A DNA stretch of 64,000 nucleotides from NCBI RefSeq assembly GCF_900142875.1, contig NZ_FRCK01000005.1:124001-188000 (forward strand), written 5' to 3'. The stretch is from Paracoccus solventivorans. GTDB lineage: Bacteria; Pseudomonadota; Alphaproteobacteria; Rhodobacterales; Rhodobacteraceae. Shown one piece after another: positions 29,690 through 38,472 of this stretch. Numbering within the stretch: the first letter of the stretch is position 1; each line of letters opens with the position of its first letter. The translations under genes and the position numbers were made by a program. Below the pieces are notes generated by a model. The model ran no database searches and was not told where the DNA came from. It worked only from the letters and a program-made list of their open reading frames with translations.

Positions 29690-30631
29690 ATGGCCGGGCG
29701 GATCGCGGTGATCGGGTCGAACAACGTCGATCTGGTGACCACCGTCGCCCGCCTGCCCGCGCGCGGCGAGACGCTGGCCGGGACCGGGTTTTCCACCGGC
29801 TTCGGCGGCAAGGGCGCCAACCAGGCGGTGGCGGCGGCGCGGCTGGGATCGGCGGTGACGATGGTCACCCGCACCGGCGACGACGGTTTCGGGCGCGACA
29901 TGCGCCGCAATCTTCAGACCGCCGGCATCGAGCTGACCCATGTGACCCCGGCGCCGGGGCTGCCGAACGGGGTCGCCTCGATCTTCGTGGAGTCTTCGGG
30001 CGAAAACGCCATCGTCATCGTGGCCGGCGCGAATGGCGCGCTGTCGCCCACGGATGTGGACCGCGCCGCTAGCGATCTGGCGCGCTGCGACCTGATCCTG
30101 CTGCAGCTCGAAGTGCCGCTGGAGACGGTCTATCACGCCGTCGCCGTGGCGGGGGGGCTGGGGGTGCCGGTGATCCTGAACCCCGCCCCCGCCGCGCCGG
30201 GGCTGGAGCTGGCGCGGCTGCGCGGGCTCGGCTGGATCTGCCCGAACGAGACCGAGCTGGCGCAGCTGACCGGCCTGCCAGTCGGGACCCCGGCGCAGAT
30301 CGAGGCCGCGGCGCGGGCGCTGTTCGCGCAGGGCCTCGGCAATGTGGTGGTGACGCTGGGCGCGCGCGGCGCGGCCTTGGTCACCGCCGCCGGCACCACC
30401 CCGATCCCGGCGCTGACGGTCGCCCCGGTCGACACCACCGGCGCGGGCGATGCCTTCGTCGGCGCCTTTGCGCATCACCTCGCGGCGGGAGATGCGCCCG
30501 AGCGCGCCCTGCGCCGCGCCTCGGCCTATGCGGCGCTGTCGGTCACACGGCCGGGGGCGCAGTCCTCCTATGCCACGCAGGCCGAGTTCGCGGCCTTCCT
30601 TGCCACTCAGCCCAGCACCGTCCAGTCCTGA
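29690..30631 (+). CDS. rbsK: Ribokinase
   Basis: A 313-residue PfkB-family sugar kinase that makes ribose 5-phosphate from ribose. Signature one is GGKGANQAVAAARLG and signature two, with the catalytic Asp, is DTTGAGDAFVGAFA. The N-terminal GSNNVDLVTTVARLPARGET is typical of RbsK. No ribose transporter is adjacent; its place beside purine-degradation genes suggests the ribose may come from nucleosides, which is inference. Its 3' end overlaps allA by 25 bp. Confidence 0.87.
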   Translation: MAGRIAVIGSNNVDLVTTVARLPARGETLAGTGFSTGFGGKGANQAVAAARLGSAVTMVTRTGDDGFGRDMRRNLQTAGIELTHVTPAPGLPNGVASIFVESSGENAIVIVAGANGALSPTDVDRAASDLARCDLILLQLEVPLETVYHAVAVAGGLGVPVILNPAPAAPGLELARLRGLGWICPNETELAQLTGLPVGTPAQIEAAARALFAQGLGNVVVTLGARGAALVTAAGTTPIPALTVAPVDTTGAGDAFVGAFAHHLAAGDAPERALRRASAYAALSVTRPGAQSSYATQAEFAAFLATQPSTVQS

Positions 30632-31095
30632 TCCCAGCGGTATTCCTGAAGGTTCGGGCCATCCGCACAGCGGTCCACCACCGCAAACAGCCCCGGATCG
30701 CCCAGCGGCGCCAGCACCCCGTGCCACGCGCCCCGCGCCAGGTTGATCCCCTGACCCGGTGCCGCCACGAAGGCCAGCGGCCGCCCCGGCCGCCCGCCCT
30801 TGTCCGGGGCCACGATCACCAGGAACGGGTTTTCGGTCATCGGCAGGAACGCCTGGCTGCCCAGCGGATGCCGCTCGACCAGCCGGAACCGATAGGGCAG
30901 CCGCACCGATTCCGAGCGGAAAACCGAGATCCCCGCCCGCCCCTCGACATCAAGCGCCGCGCGGTCGTGCCAGCGCCCGCAGCGGCCCTCGTTGATCAGC
31001 CGGTCTGGGGCGCCCGCGGCCTCGATCACCTGCCCCCAAGGGGCAAACGCCTGCGCGGTCAGGGGCGCGGCCCGGATGATGCGGTCGTCGTGCAT
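30607..31095 (-). CDS. allA: Ureidoglycolate lyase
   Basis: A 162-residue cupin-like enzyme that splits ureidoglycolate into glyoxylate and urea, the last step of ureide breakdown. It shows FAPWGQVIEAAGAPDRLINEG, ERHPLGSQAFLPM, and VIVAPDKGGRPGRPLAFVA followed by GQGINLARGAWHGVLAPLG, all typical of the family. It diverges from uraH over 112 bp that hold a palindromic operator, and converges with rbsK. Confidence 0.92.
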   Translation of the reverse strand: MHDDRIIRAAPLTAQAFAPWGQVIEAAGAPDRLINEGRCGRWHDRAALDVEGRAGISVFRSESVRLPYRFRLVERHPLGSQAFLPMTENPFLVIVAPDKGGRPGRPLAFVAAPGQGINLARGAWHGVLAPLGDPGLFAVVDRCADGPNLQEYRWDQDWTVLG

Positions 31096-31104
31096 GATTC
31101 CTCG

Positions 31105-31131
31105 CTTATCATTCTTTCGCGAAACGATAAG
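31105..31131. promoter_or_regulatory. Putative operator between allA and uraH
   Basis: A 9-9-9 inverted repeat CTTATCATT-N9-AACGATAAG with one mismatch, whose spacer contains the smaller palindrome TTTCGCGAAA. It starts ten bases upstream of the allA ATG and is 77 bp from uraH. It could control both divergent genes; the binding protein is unknown. Confidence 0.55.
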
Positions 31132-31207
31132 CTGAATGTTGCCGCGGGCGCTGTCCAGCGCCCGGCGTCCTGCCGTATCACGGGGACAAGCAACCAACGG
31201 GGGGACC

Positions 31208-31555
31208 ATGGCCGGCTATCTGACCACCCATGTGCTTGACACCGCGCGGGGCCGCCCCGCCGCGGGGCTGCGCATCACGCTTTACGCGCTGGAGGGCGAG
31301 CGCCGCTGCTTGCGCGAGCTTGTCACCAACGCCGACGGCCGCACCGACGGCCCGATCCTGCCCGAGGCCGAGTTCCGCCCCGGCCGCTACGAGCTGCTGT
31401 TCCACGTCGGCGAATGGCTGGAGGGGCAGGACGACGCCCCCGCGCCGCGGTTCCTGGATCAGGTGCCGATCCGCTTCGGCATGGCCGAGGACGACCATTA
31501 CCACGTGCCGCTGCTGATCTCGCCCTACGGCTATTCCACCTACAGGGGCAGCTGA
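31208..31555 (+). CDS. uraH: 5-Hydroxyisourate hydrolase (transthyretin-like)
   Basis: A 115-residue protein that hydrolyses 5-hydroxyisourate, the product of urate oxidation, to OHCU. It has the family ends [19 protein letters not shown] and the C-terminal [18 protein letters not shown]; the final tetrapeptide YRGS is the hallmark that separates the enzyme from transthyretin. The ATG at 31208 follows GGGGG. One base separates its stop from puuD, which makes the substrate. Confidence 0.95.
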   Translation: MAGYLTTHVLDTARGRPAAGLRITLYALEGERRCLRELVTNADGRTDGPILPEAEFRPGRYELLFHVGEWLEGQDDAPAPRFLDQVPIRFGMAEDDHYHVPLLISPYGYSTYRGS

Positions 31556-31556
31556 G

Positions 31557-32780
31557 ATGGAGGCGATCATCCTGCACGACTGGGCGGCGCTGGCGATCCG
31601 CTGGGTCCATGTGGTCACCGCCATCGCCTGGATCGGGTCCAGCTTCTATTTCATCGCGCTGGACCTTGGGCTGCAAAAGGCCCCCGGCCTGCCCGACAAG
31701 GCGCATGGCGAGGAATGGCAGGTCCATGGCGGCGGCTTCTACCACATCACCAAATACCTGGTCGCCCCCGAGCGCCTGCCCGAGCATCTGACCTGGTTCA
31801 AATGGGAAAGCTATTCCACCTGGCTGTCGGGGGTGGCGATGCTGATGGTGCTCTACTGGGCGCAGTCCGAGCTGTACCTGATCGATCCGGCCAAGCTGGC
31901 GCTGGCGCCCTGGGGGGCGATGCTGATCTCGGCGCTGTCGCTGGGGGTGGGCTGGGTGATCTATGACCGGCTGTGCAAAAGCCGGCTGGGCGAGAACCCC
32001 ACCACGCTGATGCTGCTGCTGTTCGTCCTGCTGGTGGCGATGGCCTGGGGCTATGACCAGGTGTTCACCGGCCGCGCGGCGCTGCTGCATCTGGGCGCCT
32101 TCACCGCTACGATCATGACCGCCAACGTGGCGATGATCATCATCCCGAACCAGCGGATCGTGGTCGCCGATCTCAAGGCCGGGCGCACGCCGGACCCGCG
32201 CTATGGCAAGATCGCCAAGCTGCGCTCGACGCACAACAACTACCTGACGCTGCCGGTGGTGTTCCTGATGCTGTCGAACCACTATCCGCTGGTGTTCGCC
32301 AGCCGCTGGAACTGGCTGATCGCGGCGCTGGTGTTCCTGATGGGGGTGACGATCCGGCATTTCTTCAACACCATGCACGCACGCAAGCCCGCGCCGTGGT
32401 GGACCTGGGGCGCAACGGTGGCGCTGTTCCTGGCGGCGGCATGGTTGTCGGCACAGGGCACCCAGCGGCTGGACGACGACGGCACCGCCCTGACCACCGC
32501 CGAGGCGCGGCTGGTCGGCGACGCGCATTTCGACGAGGTGCGCGACATCGTGCTGGGCCGCTGCTCGATGTGCCACGCGGCGGAGCCCGGTTGGCCCGGC
32601 ATTGCCACCGCACCGAAGCGGGTGGTGCTGGAAACCGATGCCCAGATCGCCCGCCACGCACGCGAGATCTTCCTGCAGGCCGGGCTGACCGACGCCATGC
32701 CCCCCGCCAACGTCAGCTTCATCGAGCCGCAGGAACGCGCGCTGCTGCGCGCCTGGTTCGACAGCGCGGGCCGCGGCTGA
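31557..32780 (+). CDS. puuD: Urate hydroxylase PuuD (cytochrome c-type urate oxidase)
   Basis: A 407-residue membrane enzyme that oxidises urate to 5-hydroxyisourate with electrons passed to its own cytochrome c domain. About eight membrane helices (from WVHVVTAIAWIGSSFYFIAL onward) are followed by a C-terminal domain with the heme motif Cys336-Ser-Met-Cys339-His340 (CSMCH) and a likely distal Met in DAMPPANVSF. This type replaces cofactor-free uricase in many alphaproteobacteria. It is coupled to uraH. Confidence 0.93.
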   Translation: MEAIILHDWAALAIRWVHVVTAIAWIGSSFYFIALDLGLQKAPGLPDKAHGEEWQVHGGGFYHITKYLVAPERLPEHLTWFKWESYSTWLSGVAMLMVLYWAQSELYLIDPAKLALAPWGAMLISALSLGVGWVIYDRLCKSRLGENPTTLMLLLFVLLVAMAWGYDQVFTGRAALLHLGAFTATIMTANVAMIIIPNQRIVVADLKAGRTPDPRYGKIAKLRSTHNNYLTLPVVFLMLSNHYPLVFASRWNWLIAALVFLMGVTIRHFFNTMHARKPAPWWTWGATVALFLAAAWLSAQGTQRLDDDGTALTTAEARLVGDAHFDEVRDIVLGRCSMCHAAEPGWPGIATAPKRVVLETDAQIARHAREIFLQAGLTDAMPPANVSFIEPQERALLRAWFDSAGRG

Positions 32781-32794
32781 TCCGGCGCCGCCGC

Positions 32795-32860
32795 GACCGG
32801 GGGCTTCGCGCCCCATCGTCGTATACGACGATCCCGCGGGATATTTTCGTGATGAAGAAG
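32795..32860 (+). repeat. Short interspersed element (GGGATATTTTCG), downstream of puuD
   Basis: It holds two hairpins: GGGGGCTTCGCGCCCC and the 18-base perfect palindrome ATCGTCGTATACGACGAT, then CCCGCGGGATATTTTCG and GATGAAGAAG. It starts 15 bp after the puuD stop. An almost identical element is at 53450-53517, where the second palindrome has one changed centre base. Confidence 0.75.
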
Positions 32861-32898
32861 CCCGCGGCCCCTGTTCTGCTCTTTGCAGCCTTGTCTTT

Positions 32899-32949
32899 GG
32901 TGCAGAAATATCCTGGGGGGAGCGCGCAGCGCGGGGGGGCAACGCCCCC
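32899..32949 (-). repeat. Short interspersed element before the LysR gene end
   Basis: On the minus strand GGGGGCGTTGCCCCC, GCGCTGCGCGC and then CCCCAGGATATTTCTGCACC. It faces the element at 32795-32860 head to head in the gap between convergent puuD and the LysR gene, as expected for a pair of 3'-end structures. Confidence 0.65.
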
Positions 32950-33846
32950 TTACCCCATCGTCCCTTTCAGCTCCCGCACGGCAAAGTCGATGAACAGGCG
33001 CAGCTTGGGGTCCTGCAGGTCGCGGTGCGGGGTCAGTACGCCGAACTCGACGGCCATGGGGGGCGTCTCGGGCAGGACCTCGACCAGCTGCCCCTCGCGC
33101 AGCGCCGCGGCGACCTCATAGCGGGGGCGGTTGGCGATGCCGGCCCCGGCCAGCGCCCAGTCGGTCAGCACCTCGCCGTCGTCGGAATCGAACCCGCCCG
33201 CGACCGCCAGTTTCTGCGGCCCTTCCGGCGTCTGCAGCATCCAGTAATATTCGGGCGAGCGCGGAAACCGCAGCAACAGGCAGTTGTGGCGCTTCAGCTC
33301 CTCGGGCGCCTCGGGCGTGCCGTGCTGCGCCAGATAGGCGGGCGAGGCCACCAGCATCCGCGGGCAATCGGCGATCTTGCGGCGGATCAGCGTCGAATCC
33401 TCGGGCTGGCCCAGGTAGAAGGCCAGGTCGATGGCGTCCTCTACGATATTCACCACCCGGTCGGACAGGCGCAGCCGCACCTGCACCTCGGGGTTCTCGG
33501 CCACGAAGCGCGGCACCAGCGGCGCCACCAGCCGCCGCCCCGCCCCCAGCGGCGCCGACACCCGCATTGCCCCCAGCGGGGTGCCGGAATGGCTGGCGAC
33601 CGCCGCCTCGGCCTCGTCCAGCGCCGCCAGCACGCGGCGGGCGTTGTCATAAAGCACCTGCCCGATCTCGGTCGGGGTCAGGGTGCGGGTGGTGCGGTTC
33701 AGCAGCCGCGCGCCAAAGCGGTTTTCCAGGTCGCGGATGCGGGTCGAGGCGGCGGCGGGCGACAGCCGCATGTCGCGCCCGCCCGCGGTGATCGAGCCCA
33801 GCTCGACCACCCGCACGAACACCTTGAGGCTTTCCAGATAGGACAT
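32950..33846 (-). CDS. LysR-family transcriptional regulator
   Basis: A 298-residue regulator with the N-terminal winged helix (LESLKVFVRVVELGSITAGG.. and RIRDLENRFGARLLNRTTRTL), then the periplasmic-binding-like effector domain. It is closest in style to the AaeR/CrgA group. It is divergent from xdhA over 111 bp with a palindrome near its own start, so it probably regulates xdhABC-guaD and itself. The effector could be a purine; that is inference. Confidence 0.88.
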   Translation of the reverse strand: MSYLESLKVFVRVVELGSITAGGRDMRLSPAAASTRIRDLENRFGARLLNRTTRTLTPTEIGQVLYDNARRVLAALDEAEAAVASHSGTPLGAMRVSAPLGAGRRLVAPLVPRFVAENPEVQVRLRLSDRVVNIVEDAIDLAFYLGQPEDSTLIRRKIADCPRMLVASPAYLAQHGTPEAPEELKRHNCLLLRFPRSPEYYWMLQTPEGPQKLAVAGGFDSDDGEVLTDWALAGAGIANRPRYEVAAALREGQLVEVLPETPPMAVEFGVLTPHRDLQDPKLRLFIDFAVRELKGTMG

Positions 33847-33870
33847 TTCCGCCCGCTTTTTCTTGAAATG

Positions 33871-33887
33871 GCGTAAACTGTTCACGC
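33871..33887. promoter_or_regulatory. Putative LysR-type operator at xdhA
   Basis: GCGTAAAC, one central T, GTTCACGC: an 8-1-8 dyad with one mismatch per arm, 25 bp from the LysR ATG and 71 bp upstream of xdhA. Size and place fit an autoregulatory site of a LysR-type protein. No more than this can be read. Confidence 0.45.
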
Positions 33888-33957
33888 GTGGAGGCGTTTT
33901 GTGCAAGCGGGAAAATGCGCCATGCTGGGGCGCAGTGACGAAAGGCGGCTGTTTCCA

Positions 33958-35397
33958 ATGATCCGTTTCCTGCTCAACGACACCGAGATCCGCCTGACCG
34001 AGGCGGGGCCGGGCGACACGCTGCTGGATTTCCTGCGGCTGGGGCGCGGGCTGACCGGCACCAAGGAGGGCTGCGCCGAGGGCGACTGCGGCGCCTGCAC
34101 GGTGCTGGTCGGGCGGCTGCACGGCGACGCGCTGGTCTATGAGCCGGTGAACGCCTGCATCCGCTTCCTCGCCTCCTGCCACCGCTACCATGTCGTCACC
34201 ATCGAGCATCTGCGGGGGCAGGACGGCGGCTTGCATCCGATCCAGCGCGCCATGGTCGATCATCACGGCAGCCAGTGCGGGTTCTGCACGCCCGGCTTCG
34301 TGATGGCGCTGTACGGTCTGTGGATGGCGACCCCCGACCCGGATGCGGTGCAGGTCGAGACCGCGCTGCAGGGCAATCTCTGCCGCTGCACCGGCTATGC
34401 GCCGATCGTCCGGGCGGCGCTGGCCGCGGCGCAGGCGGGCGGGCAGCTGCAGGATTTCCTGACGCTCGAGCGTGACTCGGTGCGCGGGAAGCTCTCGGCC
34501 ATCCCGGCGGGGGCCGAGGTCAGCCGCGGCGACGAACGCGCCATCCTGCCCGCGGACAGCGATGCGCTGGCGGCGGCGCTGCTGGATCATTCCAAGGCCA
34601 CCATCGTTGCAGGGGCAACCGATGTGGGGCTGTGGGTGACCAAGCAGATGCGCGCGATCTCGCCCGCCATCTTCATCGGCCATCTGCTGAAAGGCGTCGA
34701 GGTCACTGCCGATGAAATCCGCATCGAGGCCGGCGTCACCTATTCCGAGTTCCTGCCGGTGATCCGCGAGCACCTGCCGCAGGCTCAGGACTATATCCAG
34801 CGCATCGGCGGCTGGCAGGTGCGCAACGCCGGCACCATCGGCGGCAATATCGCCAACGGCTCGCCCATCGGGGAAACCCCGCCGCTGCTGATCGCGCTGG
34901 GGGCGCGGATCGTGCTGCGCCGGGGGGATGTGCAGCGCGAATTGCCGCTGGAGGATTTCTTCATCGAATACGGAAGGCAGGACCGGGCCGAGGGCGAGTT
35001 TCTGGAAACCGTGGTGATCCCGAAACCCGGCAAGGCGCTGGTCGCCGCCTACAAGGTCTCGAAACGGCAGGCCTCGGATATTTCCGCGGTGGCGGCAGGG
35101 TTCTGCATCCGGGTCGAGGCCGGGCAGATCGCCGAGGCCCGCGTGGCCTTCGGCGGCATGGCGGGCACGCCCTCGCGCGCGCGGGGCGCCGAGGCCGCAC
35201 TCGTCGGCCAGCCCTTCGCCGCCGGCAGTTTCGAGGCTGCGGCCGCCGCTGTTCGGGACGATTTCACCCCGCTGTCCGATTTCCGCGCCACTGCCGATTA
35301 CCGCCGGGCGGTGGCGGGCAATCTGTTCCGCCGCTTCTGGCTGGAACATGGCGGCGGCGACATTCCCGTCCGGCTGGACCGGGCGGTGGGGGGCTGA
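33958..35397 (+). CDS. xdhA: Xanthine dehydrogenase small (Fe-S/FAD) subunit
   Basis: A 479-residue subunit that carries electrons from the molybdenum site to NAD. One [2Fe-2S] cluster is bound by Cys39, Cys44, Cys47 and Cys67, the other by Cys107, Cys110, Cys142 and Cys144 (GSQCGFCTPG and GNLCRCTGY). The FAD domain shows VAGATDVGLWV and AGTIGGNIANGSPIGE. Electrons from xanthine oxidation thus reach NAD here. It is followed by xdhB after two bases. Confidence 0.95.
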   Translation: MIRFLLNDTEIRLTEAGPGDTLLDFLRLGRGLTGTKEGCAEGDCGACTVLVGRLHGDALVYEPVNACIRFLASCHRYHVVTIEHLRGQDGGLHPIQRAMVDHHGSQCGFCTPGFVMALYGLWMATPDPDAVQVETALQGNLCRCTGYAPIVRAALAAAQAGGQLQDFLTLERDSVRGKLSAIPAGAEVSRGDERAILPADSDALAAALLDHSKATIVAGATDVGLWVTKQMRAISPAIFIGHLLKGVEVTADEIRIEAGVTYSEFLPVIREHLPQAQDYIQRIGGWQVRNAGTIGGNIANGSPIGETPPLLIALGARIVLRRGDVQRELPLEDFFIEYGRQDRAEGEFLETVVIPKPGKALVAAYKVSKRQASDISAVAAGFCIRVEAGQIAEARVAFGGMAGTPSRARGAEAALVGQPFAAGSFEAAAAAVRDDFTPLSDFRATADYRRAVAGNLFRRFWLEHGGGDIPVRLDRAVGG

Positions 35398-35399
35398 GC

Positions 35400-37733
35400 A
35401 TGAAACACGAAACCTTGAGCGCGCCGCAAGTGGACACGCCGCATGAATCGGCCGAGCGCCATGTCACCGGCCGGGCGGATTACACCGACGATCTGGTGCT
35501 GCCGCAGGGGACGCTGCACGCCTATCTGGGGCTGTCCACCGTCGCGCATGGGCGGATCCTGTCGATGGAGCTGGCGGCGGTGCGTGCGGCGCCCGGCGTG
35601 ATCGACGTACTGACTGCCGAGGACGTGCCCGGCCGCAACGACGTCAGCCCAATCAGCGCCGGTGACGATCCCATCCTTGCGCGCGGCGAGGTGCATTTCC
35701 ACGGCCAGCCGGTGTTCGCGGTGATCGCCGAGACCCGCGAACAGGCACGGCGCGCGGCAACCTTGGCGCGGATCGATTATGAGCCCCTGCCCCACGCGCT
35801 CGACCCGCTGGCGGCGCTGGCGGCCGGGGGTGAGCTGGTGGTGCCGGGCATGACCCTGCGCCGCGGCGATGCCGCCGCCGGTCTGGCCGCTGCGCCGCGG
35901 CGACTGGACGGGCGCTTTGCCATCGGCGGGCAGGATCACTTCTACCTCGAAGGCCAGATCGCGCTGGCGATCCCGGGCGAGGACGAGATGACCGTCTTTA
36001 CCTCGACCCAGCACCCGACCGAGGTTCAGCACATGGTCGCCCATGCGCTGGACGTCCCGGCCAATGCGGTGGTGGTGAACGTGCGCCGGATGGGCGGCGG
36101 CTTCGGCGGCAAGGAAACCCAGATGAACCTGTTCTGCTGCGTCGCCGCCATCGCCGCGCGCAAGTGGAACCGCGCCGTCAAGCTGCGCCCCGACCGCGAC
36201 GACGACATGATCGCCACCGGCAAGCGCCATGATTTCGTGGTGGATTACAGTGTCGGTTTCGACGATTCCGGCCGCATCCTCGCCGTCGAGGGCGACTGGT
36301 ATGCGCGCTGCGGGTTTTCGGCGGACCTCAGCATGGCGGTGACCGACCGGGCGCTGTTTCACGCCGACAACGCCTATTACTATCCCGATGTCGAGCTGCG
36401 CTCGCATCCGCTGCGCACCAACACCGTGTCGAACACCGCCTTCCGCGGCTTCGGCGGGCCGCAGGGGGTGATCGTCGCCGAGCGGATCATCGAGGAAATT
36501 GCCTATGCCACCGGGCAGGACACTCTGGCGGTGCGGAAAGCGAACCTCTACCGCGACGGCCAGCCCACCCCCTATCACCAGCCGGTCGAGGACATGATCC
36601 TGCCGCGCCTCTTCGACGAGCTGGAGGCGTCTTGCGACTATGCCGCCCGCCGCCGCGCGGTGCTGGATTTCAACGCCCGCATGGACGCCGCGGGCAGCCC
36701 GATCCGCCGCGGCATCGCCCTGACCCCGGTCAAGTTCGGCATCAGCTTCACCGCCACGCATTTCAACCAGGCGGGCGCGCTGGTCCATGTCTATACCGAC
36801 GGCTCGATCCAGCTGAACCACGGCGGCTGCGAGATGGGACAGGGGCTGCACACCAAGATCGCGCAGGTGGTGGCCGAGGCGTTCCAGGTGGACCTCGACC
36901 GCATCCGCGTCACCAAGACCACCACGGAAAAAGTGCCGAACACCTCGGCCACGGCGGCATCCTCGGGGACCGACCTCAACGGCATGGCGGCACTGGATGC
37001 CGCCAACCAGATCAAGGCGCGGCTGGTCGCGTTCTTGTGCAAGGCCAAGGATGCGACGGCCGAGGAAATCCGCTTCATCCCCGATCACATCGTGGTCCGG
37101 GACGAGACCATTCCGTTTTCCGAAGCGGTGCAGATGGCCTATCTGGCCCGGGTGCAGCTGTCGGCGGCGGGGTTCTATGCGACGCCGAAGATCCACTGGA
37201 ACCGCGCGCAGGGCTCGGGGCGGCCGTTCTATTACTTCGCCTATGGCGCCGCCTGTTCCGAGGTCTCGGTCGATACGCTGACCGGGGAATATGTGATAGA
37301 GCGGGCGGATATCCTGCATGACGTCGGCCGCTCCCTCAACCCGGCCATCGACATCGGCCAGATCGAGGGCGGCTTCGTGCAGGGCGCCGGCTGGCTGACC
37401 AGCGAAGAGCTGTGGTGGGACGATGCCGGGCGGCTGCGCACCCACGCGCCCTCGACCTACAAGATCCCGCTTGCCTCGGACCGGCCCAAGGTGTTCAACG
37501 TGCGGCTGGCCGACTGGTCGGTGAACCGCGAACCCACGATCAGGCGGTCGAAGGCGGTGGGGGAGCCCCCGTTCATGCTGGGGATTTCGGTGTTCGAGGC
37601 GATCGGCCATGCCGTCGCCTCGCTGGCCGGCTACCGCGAATCCCCGCGGCTGGACGCGCCCGCGACGCCGGAACGGGTGCTGATGGCGGCGGAACGGCTG
37701 CGCGGCGGGGCGCTGGGGCTGCGCGACCCATGA
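35400..37733 (+). CDS. xdhB: Xanthine dehydrogenase large (molybdopterin) subunit
   Basis: A 777-residue catalytic subunit that oxidises hypoxanthine and xanthine to urate at a molybdopterin centre. Visible family motifs are ESAERHVTGRADYTDDL, QDHFYLEGQIALAIPGED, RMGGGFGGKETQ, TAFRGFGGPQG and GGCEMGQGLHTKIAQ. The catalytic Glu lies in the SKAVGEPPF segment near the end. It overlaps xdhC by four bases. Confidence 0.95.
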   Translation: MKHETLSAPQVDTPHESAERHVTGRADYTDDLVLPQGTLHAYLGLSTVAHGRILSMELAAVRAAPGVIDVLTAEDVPGRNDVSPISAGDDPILARGEVHFHGQPVFAVIAETREQARRAATLARIDYEPLPHALDPLAALAAGGELVVPGMTLRRGDAAAGLAAAPRRLDGRFAIGGQDHFYLEGQIALAIPGEDEMTVFTSTQHPTEVQHMVAHALDVPANAVVVNVRRMGGGFGGKETQMNLFCCVAAIAARKWNRAVKLRPDRDDDMIATGKRHDFVVDYSVGFDDSGRILAVEGDWYARCGFSADLSMAVTDRALFHADNAYYYPDVELRSHPLRTNTVSNTAFRGFGGPQGVIVAERIIEEIAYATGQDTLAVRKANLYRDGQPTPYHQPVEDMILPRLFDELEASCDYAARRRAVLDFNARMDAAGSPIRRGIALTPVKFGISFTATHFNQAGALVHVYTDGSIQLNHGGCEMGQGLHTKIAQVVAEAFQVDLDRIRVTKTTTEKVPNTSATAASSGTDLNGMAALDAANQIKARLVAFLCKAKDATAEEIRFIPDHIVVRDETIPFSEAVQMAYLARVQLSAAGFYATPKIHWNRAQGSGRPFYYFAYGAACSEVSVDTLTGEYVIERADILHDVGRSLNPAIDIGQIEGGFVQGAGWLTSEELWWDDAGRLRTHAPSTYKIPLASDRPKVFNVRLADWSVNREPTIRRSKAVGEPPFMLGISVFEAIGHAVASLAGYRESPRLDAPATPERVLMAAERLRGGALGLRDP

Positions 37734-38458
37734 TCCGCGTCCGCATCACAAGGGCCCGCGGCTCGACCCCGCGCGAACCGGGGGCCGAGATGCTGGTCGG
37801 CCCGGAGGCGACCACCGGCAGCATCGGCGGCGGGCAGCTGGAATATCTGGCCATCGACCGCGCCCGGCAGATGCTGCGGCGGGGCGAGGCGGTTGCGGTG
37901 ATGGACATTCCGCTGGGGCCCGAGATCGGCCAGTGCTGCGGCGGAAGGGTCGAACTGACGCTGGACCGCGAACCGGCCAGCCCGCCGCCCCCGCGCCCCG
38001 CAGTGCTGATCTTCGGTGCCGGCCATGTCGGGCGGGCGCTGGCCCGCGCCATGCTGCCGCTGCCGGTGTCGGTGCGGTTGATCGACCCCCGCGCAGCCGA
38101 GCTGGCACTGGCGCCCGAGGTGCCGCAGCTGCTGACCCCTCTGCCCGAGGCCGAGGTCCGCCGCGCGCCCGCCGGCGCCGCCCATGTCATCGTCACCCAC
38201 GACCACGCGCTGGATTTCCTGATCGCAGCCGAGGCGCTGGCCCGGGGCGACGCCGCCTATGTCGGCATGATCGGCAGCGCCACCAAGCGCGCCGGTTTCG
38301 CCCGCTTCGCCCGCGCCCGCGGCATCGACCCCTCGGGCTTGACCTGCCCCATCGGTGCGGGCATCCGTGACAAGCGCCCCGAGGTGATCGCCGCCTTTGC
38401 CGCCACCGAGATCATGGCCCGGCTGCTGGCCCCGGCCCGCGCCCACGCGCCCGTCTGA
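37730..38458 (+). CDS. xdhC: XdhC, molybdenum cofactor insertion factor
   Basis: A 242-residue accessory protein that binds and sulfurates the molybdenum cofactor and inserts it into XdhB. It shows the start RARGSTPREPGAEMLV, the TGSIGGGQLEY motif, QCCGGRVEL, and a C-terminal Rossmann part with LIFGAGHVGRALARA and AYVGMIGSATKR. The ATG at 37730 overlaps the xdhB stop (ATGA). Family members vary in length; this is on the shorter side. Confidence 0.9.
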   Translation: MIRVRITRARGSTPREPGAEMLVGPEATTGSIGGGQLEYLAIDRARQMLRRGEAVAVMDIPLGPEIGQCCGGRVELTLDREPASPPPPRPAVLIFGAGHVGRALARAMLPLPVSVRLIDPRAAELALAPEVPQLLTPLPEAEVRRAPAGAAHVIVTHDHALDFLIAAEALARGDAAYVGMIGSATKRAGFARFARARGIDPSGLTCPIGAGIRDKRPEVIAAFAATEIMARLLAPARAHAPV

Positions 38459-38472
38459 AGGAACCCCGCTTG

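Noticed and set aside
29027..30727. A 566-codon minus-strand open frame across proS end, usp and rbsK
   Set aside because: It spans three genes on the opposite strand and is low-complexity Arg/Gly/Gln sequence.
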